A DNA stretch of 64,000 nucleotides, from NCBI GenBank assembly GCA_005405945.1, contig BJHW01000002.1:1736001-1800000 (forward strand), written 5' to 3'. The translations under genes and the position numbers were made by a program. Of the stretch, positions 62,440 to 64,000 are shown piece after piece; within the stretch, counting starts at the first letter, position 1; every line of letters begins with the position of its first letter. Under the pieces are notes generated by a model. It had not been told where the DNA came from, did not search any database, and worked only from the letters and a program-made list of their open reading frames with translations. The stretch comes from Streptomyces violaceusniger. GTDB taxonomy: Bacteria; Actinomycetota; Actinomycetes; Streptomycetales; Streptomycetaceae.

Positions 62440-62447
<8 letters not shown>
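61386..62447 (-). CDS. hypE: Hydrogenase maturation protein HypE
   Basis: 353 residues: [23 protein letters not shown] at the N-terminus, [39 protein letters not shown] and the C-terminal PRIC with the Cys as last residue. That Cys is carbamoylated by HypF and dehydrated to the thiocyanate that donates CN to the NiFe site. It overlaps hypD by 8 bp. Confidence 0.97.
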
Positions 62448-63557
<1,110 letters not shown>

Positions 63558-63561
<4 letters not shown>

Positions 63562-63857
63562 CGGTTCTCCTTCTCGGGCGCCCTTTCCGCCTCGGCCGCC
63601 GCTCGTGCCCAGGCGTCGCCGAACTCCTCGTCCAGTGCCCCGATCCGCTCGAAGAGCCGGAGGGTGGCCAGGGCGGACTCCTCGTCGAGCCGCTGGATCG
63701 CGAACCCCACATGGACGATCACGTACTCACCGACCTCGATCTCCGGCAGATAGACGAGGCAGACGTCCTTGGCCACCCCGCCGAAGTCGACCCGCGCCAT
63801 CGGCGTGCCGTCCCGTTCCTCGATGCCGACCACGCGGCCGGGTACCGCCAGGCACAT
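63558..63857 (-). CDS. hypC: Hydrogenase maturation chaperone HypC
   Basis: 99 residues beginning [14 protein letters not shown]; Cys 2 and His/Asp positions typical of HypC/Hup[33 protein letters not shown] is the OB-like core. A GAGGAGGAA ribosome-binding sequence precedes ATG 63857. It escorts the Fe unit from HypD to the large subunit. Confidence 0.96.
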
Positions 63858-63875
63858 GTGTTCCTCCTCGCTTCC

Positions 63876-64000
63876 TCACGTCTCGGCGACACGGGCGGCG
63901 ACGACCGCCTGTCCCAGGGCCAGGCCGCCGTCACCGGGCGGGACCACCGTGTGTCCGAGGACGGTGAATCCGTCCTCGGCGAGTCCGGTGGTGCACATCT
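63876..64000 (-). CDS. hypF: C-terminal end of HypF, cut by the window edge
   Basis: The last 41 codons: [35 protein letters not shown]-stop. [12 protein letters not shown] is the conserved HypF C-terminal motif (carbamoyltransferase domain). The stop lies 18 bp before the hypC start, so the order is hypF-C-D-E. No hydrogenase structural gene is in the window. Confidence 0.85.
   Translation of the reverse strand, partial: MCTTGLAEDGFTVLGHTVVPPGDGGLALGQAVVAARVAET

Overview
The window is high-GC DNA with GTG starts, ATGA/GTGA stop-start overlaps and operon content that point to an actinomycete, most probably a Streptomyces or close relative. No rRNA, tRNA, CRISPR array, transposase or phage gene was seen. 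Gene calls rest on motifs and context read by eye; no database search was possible.

Region 1 (about 1-43.8 kb) is a dense organosulfur-acquisition region. In order: a minus-strand SsuBC/rhodanese/hydrolase operon (1-2957) with a divergent LysR regulator (3464-4363); a sulfonate-type ABC operon with a vanadium-haloperoxidase-like gene (4638-8616); a minus-strand operon of MetNIQ-type transporter, two luciferase-like monooxygenases (LLM), an SfnB/DszC-like flavoprotein and an aldo/keto reductase (8783-16523); a long plus-strand operon of FAD oxidase, aminotransferase, GNAT, dipeptide-type ABC transporter, LLM, GNAT and MFS exporter (17064-28767); a minus-strand operon of orphan binding protein, two LLMs and OsmC (29416-33220) divergent from a MocR regulator; four LLM genes in a row (35344-40188); a lone SsuD (40275-41348); a patch of gene debris (41.7-42.7 kb); and a thioredoxin/DUF4395 pair. 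Ten LLM genes lie within 30 kb and no obvious flavin reductase is present.

The unifying regulatory signal is a set of eight very short ORFs (about 23-40 codons), one in front of nearly every sulfur operon. Their peptides end in variants of R-x-V-D-L-x-R-x-x-S-A-x-C, with a Cys codon at or close to the stop. Five share one promoter geometry: TTGAC(A/C), then 30-31 bases, then the start codon, which places the predicted transcription start on the start codon itself. They look like leaderless, cysteine-sensing attenuator peptides.

Region 2 (43.8-52.4 kb) holds a cystathionine beta-synthase-like enzyme, a secreted subtilisin, a decayed FAD monooxygenase, and a two-component system divergent from a ferric-reductase-like flavocytochrome, FMN-binding protein and ApbE operon, with a symmetrical repeat box between them.

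Region 3 (52.4-64 kb) resembles the actinobacterial hypoxia/dormancy islands: a P-type cation ATPase, two universal stress proteins, PPK2, two CBS-BON proteins, a DUF1918-nitroreductase fusion and hypE-D-C-F hydrogenase maturation genes (hypF cut by the window end).

Quality warning: thirteen otherwise intact genes each carry one apparent frameshift, and every one is repaired by adding a single C or G to a short C/G run. This looks like systematic homopolymer under-calling, not gene decay. These genes are reported as full-length CDSs with the break noted.
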